From Linnemannia hyalina (taxonomy: Eukaryota; Mortierellomycota; Mortierellomycetes; Mortierellales; Mortierellaceae): a stretch of 64,000 nucleotides of DNA. The DNA is taken from NCBI GenBank assembly GCA_019671135.1, contig JAHRHY010000004.1:372001-436000 (forward strand), given 5' to 3'. Each line of letters begins with the position of its first letter. The stretch's first letter is position 1. Positions 27,401-36,412 of the stretch are shown here, one piece after another. The notes below the pieces were generated by a model. The model searched no databases. It saw only the letters and a program-made list of their open reading frames with translations, and was not told where the DNA came from. The translations under genes were made by a program, and so were the position numbers.

Positions 27401-29859
27401 GCGGTGAGTTCCTCTTCAGGGGTGGTAATCGGACGCAAAGATGGTTTCTCGTCTTCAACGGGAACATCATGTGCAGGTGACATCTCTTTTATTTCTGGGA
27501 GACCGCAGAGAGCGAAGCCCATATGATAAAAAAGATCCATTCCGATTGTAAGAGCAAACTCTTGATCTTCGATTATTTCAAAAGGGGCAGAGAGAAACCG
27601 ACCATTGAATTCGAATTCAACTTGATCAGTTACACCAATGCGTTCGACAATAGTCTTGTTTGCTAGTGTAAAATTACCAAGGATCTTAGTGAAAGGAATG
27701 TTATGTTCCTTGACTATGTCCTGTCTGATAAAAGAATGTGTAGCACCAGTATCTATTAACGCATGGTGTGTCCTCTTGAATGCACGGATTTCGATTCGAA
27801 ATCTATTGTCGTGTTCTACTGCATCCTTAATAGCAGCATAGTGTCTGATAGTTAATTTGTCAGATGCGAAAGTGTCGAGTTCCTCAGTCGTCATACCAAA
27901 GCTACTGTCATCGTCACTGTGGTAGTCCATGTTAGCCTGACTTTGAGAAGCAAGGTTAGACAGGCTAGCAAAAGACGGTTCTTTTGTTTCAAAGTATGGC
28001 ACAGAGACAAAGGCAGATTGTTTTGTTGGCAATGAGCGAAACGCGTATTGGGGTCGTGCACTCGTAGGTGCAGGTACATCCTTATCAGTTGTAACTGATT
28101 GTTCGCTATCCGGTAAAGGGGTTACAGACAAATCATTTTCTGTAGTCACAGACACATTATTTTCTTCTGCTGAAGAAGTATGGACAGCAAGTGAAGGAGA
28201 CAGAATTGGACCAATAGGGATAGTGTTAGAACCAGTCAGTGGTAATTTTTTATTACTAAGTTCTGTTATGACAGGAGAGGGAAGTGTCATGTCGTTCGTC
28301 TCTACGAGGTCCTCAGGTTCACTTGTCTGTAGAGAAATAGTAGCATGAGTGAGCAAGGTTTGATCAGACACAGAGAAAAATTCAGATTCAGAAAAAGGAG
28401 GTATAGACAATTTACCTTCTTTCTTGTTCTTGTAGCTCTTGCCGCCCTTGCTGTCAGAGTTCTTCTTGCGATCACTGTTGCAGTAGGGGGCAGTGTGGCC
28501 ATTCTTGTTGCACTTGGTGCAGTGCCTGCAGTTCTTGGTATCATGCGAGCGATTTTCACCGTGATTGTCACAGTGGAAAGTCTTCTTGCCAGAGTTAGAC
28601 GAAGATGGGAACGACGACGAATCAGCAGTCGGTTTGCCTTTGCCACTGCGGTCGTTCTTGCGGTGACGTTGTCGCTTGTGACCATGGTTATTACCGGTCT
28701 TGGACGAGGAGGCATCCTTGTCATCTTCATCATCGTCGACGAGACTGTGGGGTCTCTTGAGAGAGTCGTCTGGTCCTTCCATTACACTGAGGTTGGTAAG
28801 GATCTCACAAATAGAGTCCAGCTTGACCTCAGATAAGGAGGTGCCAGTCTTTTGAATCGATGTCTTGATCAGGTTGAGCTCCACCGATGGGATTGAACTC
28901 ATGATGCCAGACAGTACAGTGGCGTTGTTATCATCAATTCGATACACGCGCACTGATCGTTGGAGACGAAGAGCGAAGTTTCGGTACGACTCCTTGTGAC
29001 GACGGCCAATTTCGGCGACACGAGCAACGGTTTTGAAGCGTTCCGTCGGAGTCAAAACACTGTCGACGAAGGCAACTTCACATTCCTCCCAAGTTAGGGA
29101 AGAACTGCCGTGACGAGACAGCTCATCAGTGAACTGCTGTCGTGTCTGATCGTCCAGAATCGCCATACAGAGCAGGCGTTGGGCACTGGCGAGGAAAGGA
29201 GTCTCGCCGTAACTGTTCTCACAGTAAGTCTTGAATCCATCGAGGAACAAGTGAGGGTCGCGGATGACTTGATACGATTGTCCCTTGCCGTGCTTGATGT
29301 CACCAAATCGGGGAGTGCCCGAGTCGAGTGTCAATTTGTTGCTGTCAACCCTGATAGCGGTGGCAATAGTCGCCGTGGGATCGGTCACGATCGGTGCCAT
29401 CGGTTGGTCGAGAGCCAGTGCTGCTGACAGACGCGCACAATCCGCGGTCTTTTGGCGCACGACTTCTAAGAGTTGGATGGCTTCCTTCTGCCACATCTGG
29501 TAATTGACATCGAGAGGGTTCTTGTGCATCTTGAGCAGGGTGCGACGGTATAGCTTGGACCAATTAGAAAGATCGTGTTTCTTGGTGGTGATGGCTTCCT
29601 CAAGACCGCTGGTGAGCTCGGAGTCACTCACGTCGTCAGCATCCGTCATGGCAGAAAAAGTGTTCGGGTCGAAGACTGGAGAGGGCTGCATGTGCTGGTT
29701 TGCCGACAAGATGGACGAGGCCTGTTCGTTGTCATCGCTCATAATGATGTCCTCTCGGAATACAGGGACGGGGGATGGAGCGACAACAAAGGTGCCGGTG
29801 GCATCGATAGCCAAGTCTTGGAGAGTGGGTAACTCGTTGTTGTCAGAGTTGTCAGACAT
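24409..29859 (-). CDS. Gypsy 3 Gag-Pol polyprotein with chromodomain
   Basis: 1,816 aa, one frame, no internal stop. N-terminal Gag of about 430 aa, then a Cys/His-rich block ending in a CCHC knuckle (CTKCNKNGHTAPYC, about 446). A long Ser/Thr-rich linker follows. Aspartic protease with ALIDTGATHSF near 703. Reverse transcriptase with FIDDI at about 1023. RNase H (VATDASNVGIGAV). Integrase with finger (LGHIGANKM ... CPECQR) and catalytic core (SDNGKEFSNQ, GNGLAENRVKT). Chromodomain at about 1676-1720 (YEVEKVLDARS, YFVKWRNYSDNDNTWEP). A basic tail of about 95 aa after the chromodomain is longer than usual. Gag and Pol are fused. Confidence 0.93.
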   Translation of the reverse strand: MSDNSDNNELPTLQDLAIDATGTFVVAPSPVPVFREDIIMSDDNEQASSILSANQHMQPSPVFDPNTFSAMTDADDVSDSELTSGLEEAITTKKHDLSNWSKLYRRTLLKMHKNPLDVNYQMWQKEAIQLLEVVRQKTADCARLSAALALDQPMAPIVTDPTATIATAIRVDSNKLTLDSGTPRFGDIKHGKGQSYQVIRDPHLFLDGFKTYCENSYGETPFLASAQRLLCMAILDDQTRQQFTDELSRHGSSSLTWEECEVAFVDSVLTPTERFKTVARVAEIGRRHKESYRNFALRLQRSVRVYRIDDNNATVLSGIMSSIPSVELNLIKTSIQKTGTSLSEVKLDSICEILTNLSVMEGPDDSLKRPHSLVDDDEDDKDASSSKTGNNHGHKRQRHRKNDRSGKGKPTADSSSFPSSSNSGKKTFHCDNHGENRSHDTKNCRHCTKCNKNGHTAPYCNSDRKKNSDSKGGKSYKNKKEGKLSIPPFSESEFFSVSDQTLLTHATISLQTSEPEDLVETNDMTLPSPVITELSNKKLPLTGSNTIPIGPILSPSLAVHTSSAEENNVSVTTENDLSVTPLPDSEQSVTTDKDVPAPTSARPQYAFRSLPTKQSAFVSVPYFETKEPSFASLSNLASQSQANMDYHSDDDSSFGMTTEELDTFASDKLTIRHYAAIKDAVEHDNRFRIEIRAFKRTHHALIDTGATHSFIRQDIVKEHNIPFTKILGNFTLANKTIVERIGVTDQVEFEFNGRFLSAPFEIIEDQEFALTIGMDLFYHMGFALCGLPEIKEMSPAHDVPVEDEKPSLRPITTPEEELTAEFKRMKGRFLDAISKALKDNENISKTSHCPVPEMMVYLPVPKGTIVYRRPRQFAHSQRPILDETVARWLEDDVIELAPAGNPHNNTLTLAAKKDLDGKKSLWRVCLDPRALNVHLPEDNFPLPLISDIMQKVAGHSIYSTIDLTQAYHRLPIHKEDRHLTAFMHEGKQYMFKKAPFGLKPLSSLFQRGMSRILDDLPFVLNFIDDIVIFSKSREEHAAHVKCVIERLNEAKLIINKNKCNFFSTQISLLGFIVDLFGKKVDPTKLANIHEWAPPTTAKQVQSYLGTLNFFREYIPLYSTIAAPLDALRHREGTFKLSKDEMDSFNGLKELLVRAPVLSFPDFSRPFYVATDASNVGIGAVLYQLPEGVPEPKDMQSVPSNVNYISFMARTLQDRERKYSATKKELLAIVFALKKFHQYLWGYHFTLFTDHRALTFLHSQQDLNPMMTTWFDTIMAYSFNIVYRPGVLNVLPDALSRQFPQKLWTDRPKLKTPMKVYGYIHMLKDKSVPRITVAAKDRPSLMTEVHSLGHIGANKMVDKIHAQDKTWPFMVKDCLEHVKQCPECQRINITRKGYHPLKAIHAHLPGEHMTVDLAGEFHLSSKNNKYLLVLTDVCTRFVILRAIPDKTAATVATTLFDIFTLIGFPRVLQSDNGKEFSNQVTKIMTEQLGIHHRLVTPYHPRGNGLAENRVKTVKEILRKETKGKNHEWDRHVPMAQFALNANIASLHGSTPYSLFFARKENGHYNYTDPLNQVMSHEDLLKRLEFMTTIVFPAIEAKAKSNQRKMIERFNKTILHSEFPDGSTVMAVDPIKGDSLSPRYEGPFTVVRKNKGGAYILKDGTGSMLGRNYAPSQLKLVYEDPDSFLTYEVEKVLDARSTKEGTWEYFVKWRNYSDNDNTWEPEDNFVERKCITDYWADHPPRNEDPRPHSRHDSQTDQPMLTTDELMSEPQSSNRLNTKKNKFTPKKGEHNLNRNKLTQSSQSKINELRPRTRSRIGKD

Positions 29860-30400
29860 AGGAGTGATGATTTGTGATTTAGAGTGAGAGTGTCGGACAA
29901 AAGTTCAGAAGTTCTTGAGTGGATCGAAAAGTTGCCTTTCTTGTTAGGGAAGAGGTTTCTTTTAAATACTCATTACCGACACGTGTCATAGCAGCGTAGA
30001 TTTTTAATCCGTATGCAACGTTTGCAGTGTTATAGCAAGGATGTTGTTTGTACCTAGTAATGGTGTAAAGGGAGCATTTATTTTCCTTTATTTTCTTTTA
30101 TTTTCCAATTAGCAAGCAAAAATAACAAAGATAAAAGAGTGAGGCTCTTTGCTGTTGTTTCTGTCAGCATTTATTATTTTGATTTCGCTGCTATTCGCAT
30201 AGGTGTCACAGATCGCTACTTATGTATGCTAATTGCTCTTCGGTCATATCCGAGGGTGACATAGGTTCGAGGTTGCGTCTGACAGTCTCCGGTGATGGAG
30301 GTGCGAAGGAAAGAAACAAATGCAATCGCTCGATTAGGAACTCAACATCGACGAAAATACTAGAGATAGTGTTTATTTCTATTGAAGCATCATACACAAC

Positions 30401-30994
30401 CTAAGGATTAGACTGCGTACGGGAGTTAAGGTACGTCAGGCGCTGCTCGTATGTACGGGCGAAAGATTCCCAGGCTTGTCGTGCTTCCAACATGTATCGA
30501 AGCTCCTTTTCTTTCTGATCTAGGTGTTGCCTCACCAACGTCAGCTGATCGTATTCCTGCTGCGAGGTGCAGGAGAGAAGCCTCTCGTACACCCGCCCGG
30601 CCTGAGCAAAGAGCTCTTGCTGTTGCTGAGTGTAGGCCACTAGCTGTTCTTGTTGGAGAGAGGTCCACCAAGCCTGAGGAATGTTCTCCGAAGATGGTGC
30701 CGGTGCAGACAACAGTACAGGTACAGGTGAAGAGACGGGTATAGGCGAGGAGACTGGTGGAGGCGATCGGTCTTCCGCGACTTGCGAGAGCGGGTCCTGT
30801 GAGAGACAAACCGTCTCATCGGCCTCATGATCGATACAGTCTTCATGCTCAATACTGTCCTCTTGCTCGATGCTGTCCTCCTTGGACCAGTTGTTAGACG
30901 CAGACAGTTGCTGTTGTGACGACTCCAGCTCGTGTGCAAAGCGAGTGTTCTTGACTGGCCTTTTGGTGCCATGGGTGGAGCGGGTTGAGGTCAT
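30401..30994 (-). CDS. Extra ORF Y of Gypsy 3, unknown function
   Basis: About 197 aa from MTSTRSTHGTKR (Met at 30994; the frame is open to a Met at 31072 but the first 26 residues look like leader). Features: basic N-terminus, a tandem acidic repeat (SIEQED, SIEHED, CIDHEAD), a Pro/Ser-Val repeat (PIPVSSPVPV), then a C-terminal half rich in Gln/Glu/Leu/Arg that looks helical and may form a coiled coil. It resembles no Gag, protease or envelope I know. No signal peptide or membrane segment. It sits between extra ORF X and gag-pol on the same strand, with about 540 bp before gag. It could be a captured host gene or an element-specific accessory protein. Confidence 0.6.
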   Translation of the reverse strand: MTSTRSTHGTKRPVKNTRFAHELESSQQQLSASNNWSKEDSIEQEDSIEHEDCIDHEADETVCLSQDPLSQVAEDRSPPPVSSPIPVSSPVPVLLSAPAPSSENIPQAWWTSLQQEQLVAYTQQQQELFAQAGRVYERLLSCTSQQEYDQLTLVRQHLDQKEKELRYMLEARQAWESFARTYEQRLTYLNSRTQSNP

Positions 30995-31559
30995 TGTGAA
31001 AGTTGGTAGTGAAGGGTGTTTGTGTGAATGGGATGGAAAGCGAAGAATGTGGAAAGAAGTTGTTTCTTTCATCCTCTCTCTCTTTTCTCATTCTTTTTAT
31101 GTCTCTTCCTTTTCTTTTCCTGAATGCCAATTGGATCAAGGAAATCAGGACGTGGTGCATGGTGATTGGTCGAGACACTCATGCAAAGATGGCGTGCTTG
31201 TAAAAGCGAAAAGAAAAACAACTCATTCTCATGCATACATGTCTTGTGCCAACAGCGCTTGCATCATCCGCGGAGAAGATAAATAAAAAATATAACACGA
31301 TGCATGATGACATCGATTTTTCTACATCATCTACTGATGAGGGTGATGACATCGTCTTTCATTGTGCATCCTGTGATCTGCAGGTGAAGACTCACCTTCG
31401 ATGACGCGCAGGAGCAAACATGCTATTGTGCGGGAGTATATTTTATCCTTGTGATTAGGCTTGAGTCATGAGGGAGAGAGAAGTACAACGATTCAAGAGA
31501 GAAAACAAAACTGTATTAGTCAGTTCTTTTTATTTAGAGTTGTGTTTGAGATCTTGTTA
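30995..31559. other. Spacer between the two extra ORFs of Gypsy 3
   Basis: Noncoding on both strands as far as I can see. It contains GATGACATCG repeats (about 31307-31350); the related GATGACATCGTCTTT recurs upstream of ORF X near 32455. These may be shared promoter elements of the two ORFs. Confidence 0.45.
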
Positions 31560-32234
31560 CTACTGATCCTGCCGTGGCGACACAACTTGCTGATGTTGTT
31601 CTTCCGTCTCCTCGTGCGTGGAGTGTTGTTCAGCGTCAGGTCTGTTTGTTTGTACAGCCGAACTCCTTTTTGTGACGTATGGCCGATGAAAGTAGTTGTG
31701 CGTGTCGAGGCGTCGAGAGGGAGGAAATGCGACTCTCCTCTGCCAATAATCATCGAAATGGGATAGGGTGCGCTTGACAACCTGTATTTTTGTCTCCAAT
31801 CCTTCCATCATATGATTGTATTTCCAGTACTCCTGGTCCTGGAGGTCGATGGTGGTACCGATGTCAATGGGTGGCTCGGTTTCCGAGTCGAACATGCCGT
31901 GCATATCGCACAGTCGGTGGATGGTTTGGGCGGCAGCGTATGTCTTCGAGGATTGAAGGTGTACAAGAAGGGATTGGGCGTTTCGTATCGCTACAGTGCC
32001 TATCCTGCCTTCATCGGGTTGAACCGCCCAGAAGTGCGGTGGAGCAACGTCATGAAGATAGTTGTGAGTCGGTCGCTGGGGCGTTGTAGTGCTGTTCCTT
32101 CTGTCAGCGTATGGGTGCGCGCGTGTGGGCGACGTCCTTCGTGGCGGTGTTCTGCCGCTGTCGCTAGTAGAGCGAGGAGGGGACGGGGTATTGTCTCCTT
32201 GGGGACCAGATGAGGGAGCGTTGTCATCGTTCAT
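31560..32234 (-). CDS. Extra ORF X of Gypsy 3, unknown function
   Basis: 224 aa from MNDDNAPSSGPQGDN. The first about 60 residues are a disordered Pro/Ser/Arg/Thr tract (SGRTPPRRTSPTRA). Residues about 65-185 look folded: HFWAVQPDEGRIGTVAIRNA, then YAAAQTIHRLCDMHGMFD, a helix with EYWKYNHMMEGLETKIQVV, and WQRRVAFPPSRR. The tail is Gln/Glu-rich. No zinc knuckle, signal peptide or membrane segment. It does not align by eye with Gag of either Gypsy here. Located about 565 bp inside the 5' LTR. No family assigned. Confidence 0.6.
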   Translation of the reverse strand: MNDDNAPSSGPQGDNTPSPPRSTSDSGRTPPRRTSPTRAHPYADRRNSTTTPQRPTHNYLHDVAPPHFWAVQPDEGRIGTVAIRNAQSLLVHLQSSKTYAAAQTIHRLCDMHGMFDSETEPPIDIGTTIDLQDQEYWKYNHMMEGLETKIQVVKRTLSHFDDYWQRRVAFPPSRRLDTHNYFHRPYVTKRSSAVQTNRPDAEQHSTHEETEEQHQQVVSPRQDQ

Positions 32235-32704
32235 GATGTGTGTGTTTTGTTGCGCTGTCGAGAAGGAGAGTTGTTGGGAGATGGTAAAGGTGTGTTGACA
32301 AAGTGTTTTACTTTTTCATTCCTCCTCCATCCTTCTCACTTGTGATCTTGTGCAAAGTTCTCACAAAGCGCATTCATCGCTACCTGATGGTCATCTGCCA
32401 TTGGTTCATGCTTGAATCACGCCATCCCATAGAAAATCTTGAGAATCAACAAACGATGACATCGTCTTTTATTTTCAACATCATGTGACACTAATCGTCA
32501 GTGGAGATCTTACCTGCGGTGAGGTTTTGTCTCTGCTCAAGCATCACAATCGATGCGAGGTCGTGCTTTTGATACCCTTGAGTATAAGCGGTAGTGGTTC
32601 CAGTGTTTTCAGACTGGAGTGGTGCCAGTAGTGAGACGGTGCTCTGTCAGCTGCATGGCTGACCTTCCATACGGTGATGGGTGTGCATTCATTCCTTTCG
32701 TGTC

Positions 32705-32731
<27 letters not shown>
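32705..32731 (-). repeat. Poly(A) tract (A27 on sense strand) in the Gypsy 3 leader
   Basis: 27 T on the plus strand, about 70-95 bp inside the 5' LTR. Gypsy 2 has a comparable A26 tract (33536-33561) at a similar distance from its 5' LTR. Confidence 0.85.
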
Positions 32732-32735
<4 letters not shown>

Positions 32736-32799
32736 AAGTGAATGCGTGTAGGGGTGTGTGAAGTGGGGAAGATCCCTATTGTGAATTCGTTAAGAAAAA

Positions 32800-32940
32800 T
32801 GGAGAATAATAACCGGGGTTGTGATAGTAAAGGTTATGATGGGAATAGGAATAACGAAACAAAGAGAGGGATCTGTTTAATTCAGGGACGAAGAGTCCTT
32901 ATGTACTCTTCGTCCTAATGATACACGTGATTATAGCACA
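32800..32940 (-). repeat. 5' LTR of Gypsy 3
   Basis: 141 bp, identical to 23734-23874, followed on the plus side by GCAAC (32941-32945). Confidence 0.92.
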
Positions 32941-32945
32941 GCAAC

Positions 32946-33410
32946 GAAGAAGAGTTCCAGCTGAGCCTGAAACCCTTTCCAATCTTCACGCTTGCCGGAG
33001 AAGACTGCGGGGGGTGCTACTTTTGGCCTCGAAGGGGAGCTATTGCTGGAGTGAGGTGTAGTTGATTGGAAGATGGCACTCACTGTGTTGGTGACATCGG
33101 TCTTGTGATCATAAAATAGTTTGCCTAGTTCTGCGCGAGTGATGGGTGGTAATTGTGACGTCATCTTCTGGACGTTGGATTCGAGGCTGAGTAATCGAGG
33201 GTTGAGGTTGACGGTCAGGCTTGTGAAGAAATCTTCGTTCGAAAGAATGAAGTCCAGCATATCACGGTACTTCTGAACAGTCTCCTCGAGTTCGGTGACT
33301 TTGGCTTGCAAGGGAGTGACCGTCTGAACTATTTGTTCAAGTGTGGCTACTCGGTCCATCAGTGCTTGGAAGCGCGCGTTGGCTGTAAGGATCTCACTAT
33401 CGGGTAGCAT
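32946..33410 (-). pseudogene. Gypsy 2 Gag, N-terminal part
   Basis: Starts MLPDSEILTANARF at 33410, with a heptad-like coiled stretch (VATLEQIVQTV, KVTELEETVQKY). It runs to VFSGKREDWKGFQAQLELFF, where Gypsy 3 interrupts it. With one GCAAC removed it joins ANETLYPND at 23733 in frame. The more upstream Met at 33638 is rejected because that reading would cross the poly(A) leader and LTR edge. Confidence 0.87.
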
Positions 33411-33623
33411 TGTAGTTGATACGGAAAGTGAAGAGTTGTTGTAGTTTCTGAGGGTTGTGGGTTGTGTACGGAAGATGGTAGTAAAAGAGGAAAGAACTTG
33501 AAGAAGATAGGGTTTGGTTTTGTTGTGGAAAAGGCTTTTTTTTTTTTTTTTTTTTTTTTTTGAGCGCTGAAGTATATCAATAGAAAACAGACAAAGTTTG
33601 ATCCAAGGTTCTTTAGGTGTATG

Positions 33624-33632
33624 ACTTGGTAT
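33624..33632 (-). other. Putative self-primer binding site of Gypsy 2
   Basis: The 9 sense bases just inside the 5' LTR, ATACCAAGT, are the exact reverse complement of ACTTGGTAT in the LTR at 33748-33740, where the mRNA should begin. No tRNA-type TGG start is present. The layout matches Tf1/sushi-type self-priming. Confidence 0.55.
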
Positions 33633-33829
33633 TGTCAAGAAAGCAGACCAAGCAATAGAATGAAGTAGATAAAGAGAACCTTGATCAAGGACTAAGAAAT
33701 GAGTATAAGGAATAGGTTAAAGAGTATGTTGTATTGGCGATACCAAGTAAAGAGCTATAGATTTGCTATCTAAGGCCCTTTTATACTCGTTAGGGCGAAG
33801 TCACAAGAGCAAGCTCTTGTCTCGTGACA
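33633..33829 (-). repeat. 5' LTR of Gypsy 2
   Basis: 197 bp, same as 19001-19197, with right-hand target duplication ACGTC at 33830-33834. A TATA box (sense TATAAAA, 33785-33779) lies about 37 nt before ACTTGGTAT (33748-33740), a likely start of transcription. Confidence 0.93.
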
Positions 33830-33834
33830 ACGTC

Positions 33835-35026
33835 CTGAAGCGGTCTCCAAAGCCAAAGGCTTTGAGCGCTTCATGAAGATACTTCCATTCTACTCTGTCA
33901 TATGCCTTTTCTTGGTCGAGACTAAGAAGGGCATCAGCAGGGAGGTCGGGGCGTGGGTGTCTCTCCATCGCGTCATTCAGATCCAAAAATTGGAGAATGC
34001 GATGTTGTGCCAACTGTTCGTCTGTGATTTGTTTCTGCACATGCTGCATCAAAAGATGCATATTAAGTACGTTGTCATGACCCTGCCTGCCCTTGACAAA
34101 ACCTGTTTGCCAGGGCTGGAGAAGGTAGGTGGCGACCTTGTTGACTCGTTCTGTCAGTGCTTTTGTAAAAATTTTGTAGTCGCACCCAGAAAGGGATATA
34201 GGGCGATAATTTTTGCACAACGATCGTTCTCCTTTTTTAAAAAAAAGGGCGACGGCCGACTTTTTGGTCGACGGGGGCAGGTCAAAATCCTCTTTCGTTG
34301 CCTCGTTGTATACTTGTGTCAGCAGGCCGGATAGCATGTCCTTGAATGTCTTGTAGAATTCAAAAGGTATACCGTCCTCACCTGGCGCTTTGCGGTTTGC
34401 ACTCATATCAATTGCTTTTTCTATCTCGACCGGGCTCAAGTCACTGTCCAGAATGGCGACATGCTGGGCTGTGACCTGAGGAAGATCCCGGAGGAGAGCT
34501 GATCTAGCCATCGCGTCTGAGCCTTGTGATGTGTATATGGTCTTCCAAAAGTCCCTGACTACTTCTTCTCTCTCCTCGGTTGTGGAGGTAAAAGTGCCGT
34601 CTGGTTTCTTTAAGTGTGGAATTAATTTTTTCGCTCTTGATCCTTGCAAGACCCGTGTAAAGTAAGGAGAGGGGATCTCTCCTTCTTCTATCCACTTTAC
34701 CCTGGCCAAGATAGCGAGACGCTCTAGAGACTGTTGTTCGAGATCAATAGCCTCCGCCGTGAGGCGGGCATAAGTGTCTGCTGCGTCCTGGTCAGAGGGG
34801 TCTGCAATCAATTGCTCGTTTGTCTGTTTCATTTTTCGTTCAATGGTGTGTTTCTTTTGGATTTGTTTTTTTCGCTCCTTTTTTCCAAATTCGGACGACA
34901 CCTCCAGAATCCTTTCCTTTGCTCTATCCCAGAACTCGAACGCTTTTTCCTCTGGGATGGAAATGCGTGAGGACATGAGATCATCCCACAATTGTCGGAT
35001 AAGAGTAATGTACTCTGGATTCTTTA
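33835..35026 (-). pseudogene. LINE copy B ORF2, N-terminal part of reverse transcriptase
   Basis: Reads from NPEYITLIRQLWDD through a basic helical linker (KKERKKQIQKKHTIERK) into reverse transcriptase blocks: NRKAPGEDGIPFEFYK, KNYRPISLSGCDYKIFTK, GFVKGRQGHDN, LLSLDQEKAYDRVEW with the first catalytic Asp. It is cut by Gypsy 2 after GDRFR and continues at 19000. The Met at 35045 lies in MITE sequence and is not a real start. Confidence 0.88.
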
Positions 35027-35521
35027 GGAGGCCTTTCAAGTCCAAATTATCATATGGTGTTTGTTACATCTCTGCAGATCTTGACGATATCCACCGCGTC
35101 CATTAGAGGAGAATGTATATATGATACCAAGCATATAAGACAACCATTGTAACATTTTTTGTTTAACTATCCTACTAAACACCAACCTATTCTCCAAACA
35201 ACAAAGTCTTCTTATTTTTCGCACACCAAACTCTTGAATGTGTTCATCTACTATTAACCTGTAACCCTCACTGCAAGATTCGACAGAGTAGTTCTTGTAT
35301 GTGATCATCTAAAGCACTTGTATTCCCAACTGTATCTTTGTCGTGAAATACAGGGGAGAGATTACATTTTAAAAATTCTTGTGCTGTCTATTGCTATTTT
35401 ATTCTGTGTTCTGTTGCCCACTATGAAGAGATATGCCAGTTATGGAAGTCAACACTCCGTTCCTTGGACTTTGGATATTTTTTATATGCCTTTTTATATC
35501 CTCTGCACATGAAGGGGCCGC
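35027..35521. mobile_element. 495-bp MITE-like insertion in LINE copy B ORF2
   Basis: Same element at the same LINE position as 785-1279, flanked by TA at 35025-35026 and 35522-35523. Its presence in both LINE copies means it was inherited with the LINE or spread by recombination. Confidence 0.75.
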
Positions 35522-35523
35522 TA

Positions 35524-36344
35524 AGGTGGCGGACATCGATCGCACGCTTGCGATCGTCGTCTGCAATGGTCTCGGTGGATGACAGTTGACAAGAGATGAC
35601 CGCATGGTCGCTCTGTATACCTGTGCACACTGTGACTTTTGCATCTGAGGCAATTGGAAATAAGGTTGGGGTTGAGACAAAAATGTAATCAATGCGTGTT
35701 TGCACAATCTCACTTTTGTCTGCCCCTATTTTTCTGTGTTTGGTTCGACAGGTGAACCGACCGGCTTTTGTAGGGCCTCCCTCTTCCACTGGTGGCATAG
35801 TATCTCTCAAGTCGAGACGAGTGAGAATATTCTCAAGGTGGTGCCAGTGGGAGCGGTTGCGTTGCCCCGCCTGCAGGGCGGGCAAGCGATCGTTCTGTAT
35901 GTCTTTGTATGTGTTGAAGTCACCTCCAATAACCAGTCGTTGATGTTGGAGTACATCGACTGGGAATCGAAGGAGAAATGCTCTTCTTTGGTTGTGGTCA
36001 GAGGGGGCGTACACACTTGCAAAGCGGTATTCTACCCCGTCTACTAAAAAGTCAAAGTAGACGATACGACCGTTCTCCAGCGTGTGGCACTTGTCTGCAT
36101 CCATCTTGATGTGTTTTGATTTGATCAGAATGGCCGTATGCTGGGAAAAATAGCTCTCTCGAGCCCATTCTCTCCTCCATTCGGGAATCTGGTTGTCTTT
36201 AGGGTTACACTCTTGTAGCGCAATAATGTCAAACGGTTGTGTTTTGAGCCAGCGGAACAAGTTCTGCCGTTTTCTCGTATCCACAACACGATTGCAATTA
36301 AATGATGCAAATGATAGACTGGTCATTAGAAAAAAATATATCAA
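35524..36344 (-). CDS. LINE copy B ORF2, endonuclease domain (fragment)
   Basis: Same protein segment as 1282-2102 (LQECN, GGDFNTYKD, SDHAVISC). It is open but ends in inserted MITE sequence after VRHL, so it is separated from the reverse transcriptase. Confidence 0.85.
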
Positions 36345-36412
36345 TGAAAAACAAAGATCTAAATAAAGATAGACAGAAAAAACGGATGATAAAGAAAAGG
36401 GTAAACTTCTTT

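Larger units (their letters stand above)
23734..32940 (-). mobile_element. Ty3/Gypsy retrotransposon 3 (inner), 9.2 kb with two extra ORFs
   Basis: 141-bp LTRs at 23734-23874 and 32800-32940 look identical, TG...CA ends, target duplication GCAAC. On the sense strand: 5' LTR, poly(A) tract (32731-32705), extra ORF X (32234-31560), extra ORF Y (30994-30401), gag-pol (29859-24409), 3' LTR. Plain Gypsy elements are usually 5-6 kb. The extra about 3 kb is between 5' LTR and gag. Confidence 0.93.
19001..33829 (-). mobile_element. Ty3/Gypsy retrotransposon 2 (outer), split by Gypsy 3
   Basis: 197-bp LTRs at 19001-19197 and 33633-33829 look identical. Ends are TGTCA/TGACA on the sense strand. The target duplication is ACGTC. 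Without the inner element and one GCAAC, the unit is about 5.6 kb: 5' LTR, poly(A) leader, gag, pol with chromodomain, 3' LTR. Gag reads in frame across the inner insertion point when one duplication is removed, so it was coding when hit. Confidence 0.93.

Noticed and set aside
35036..35045. Met at 35045 as the start of a separate reverse transcriptase protein
   Set aside because: The first codons lie in the inserted MITE; similarity to LINE ORF2 starts only after it.
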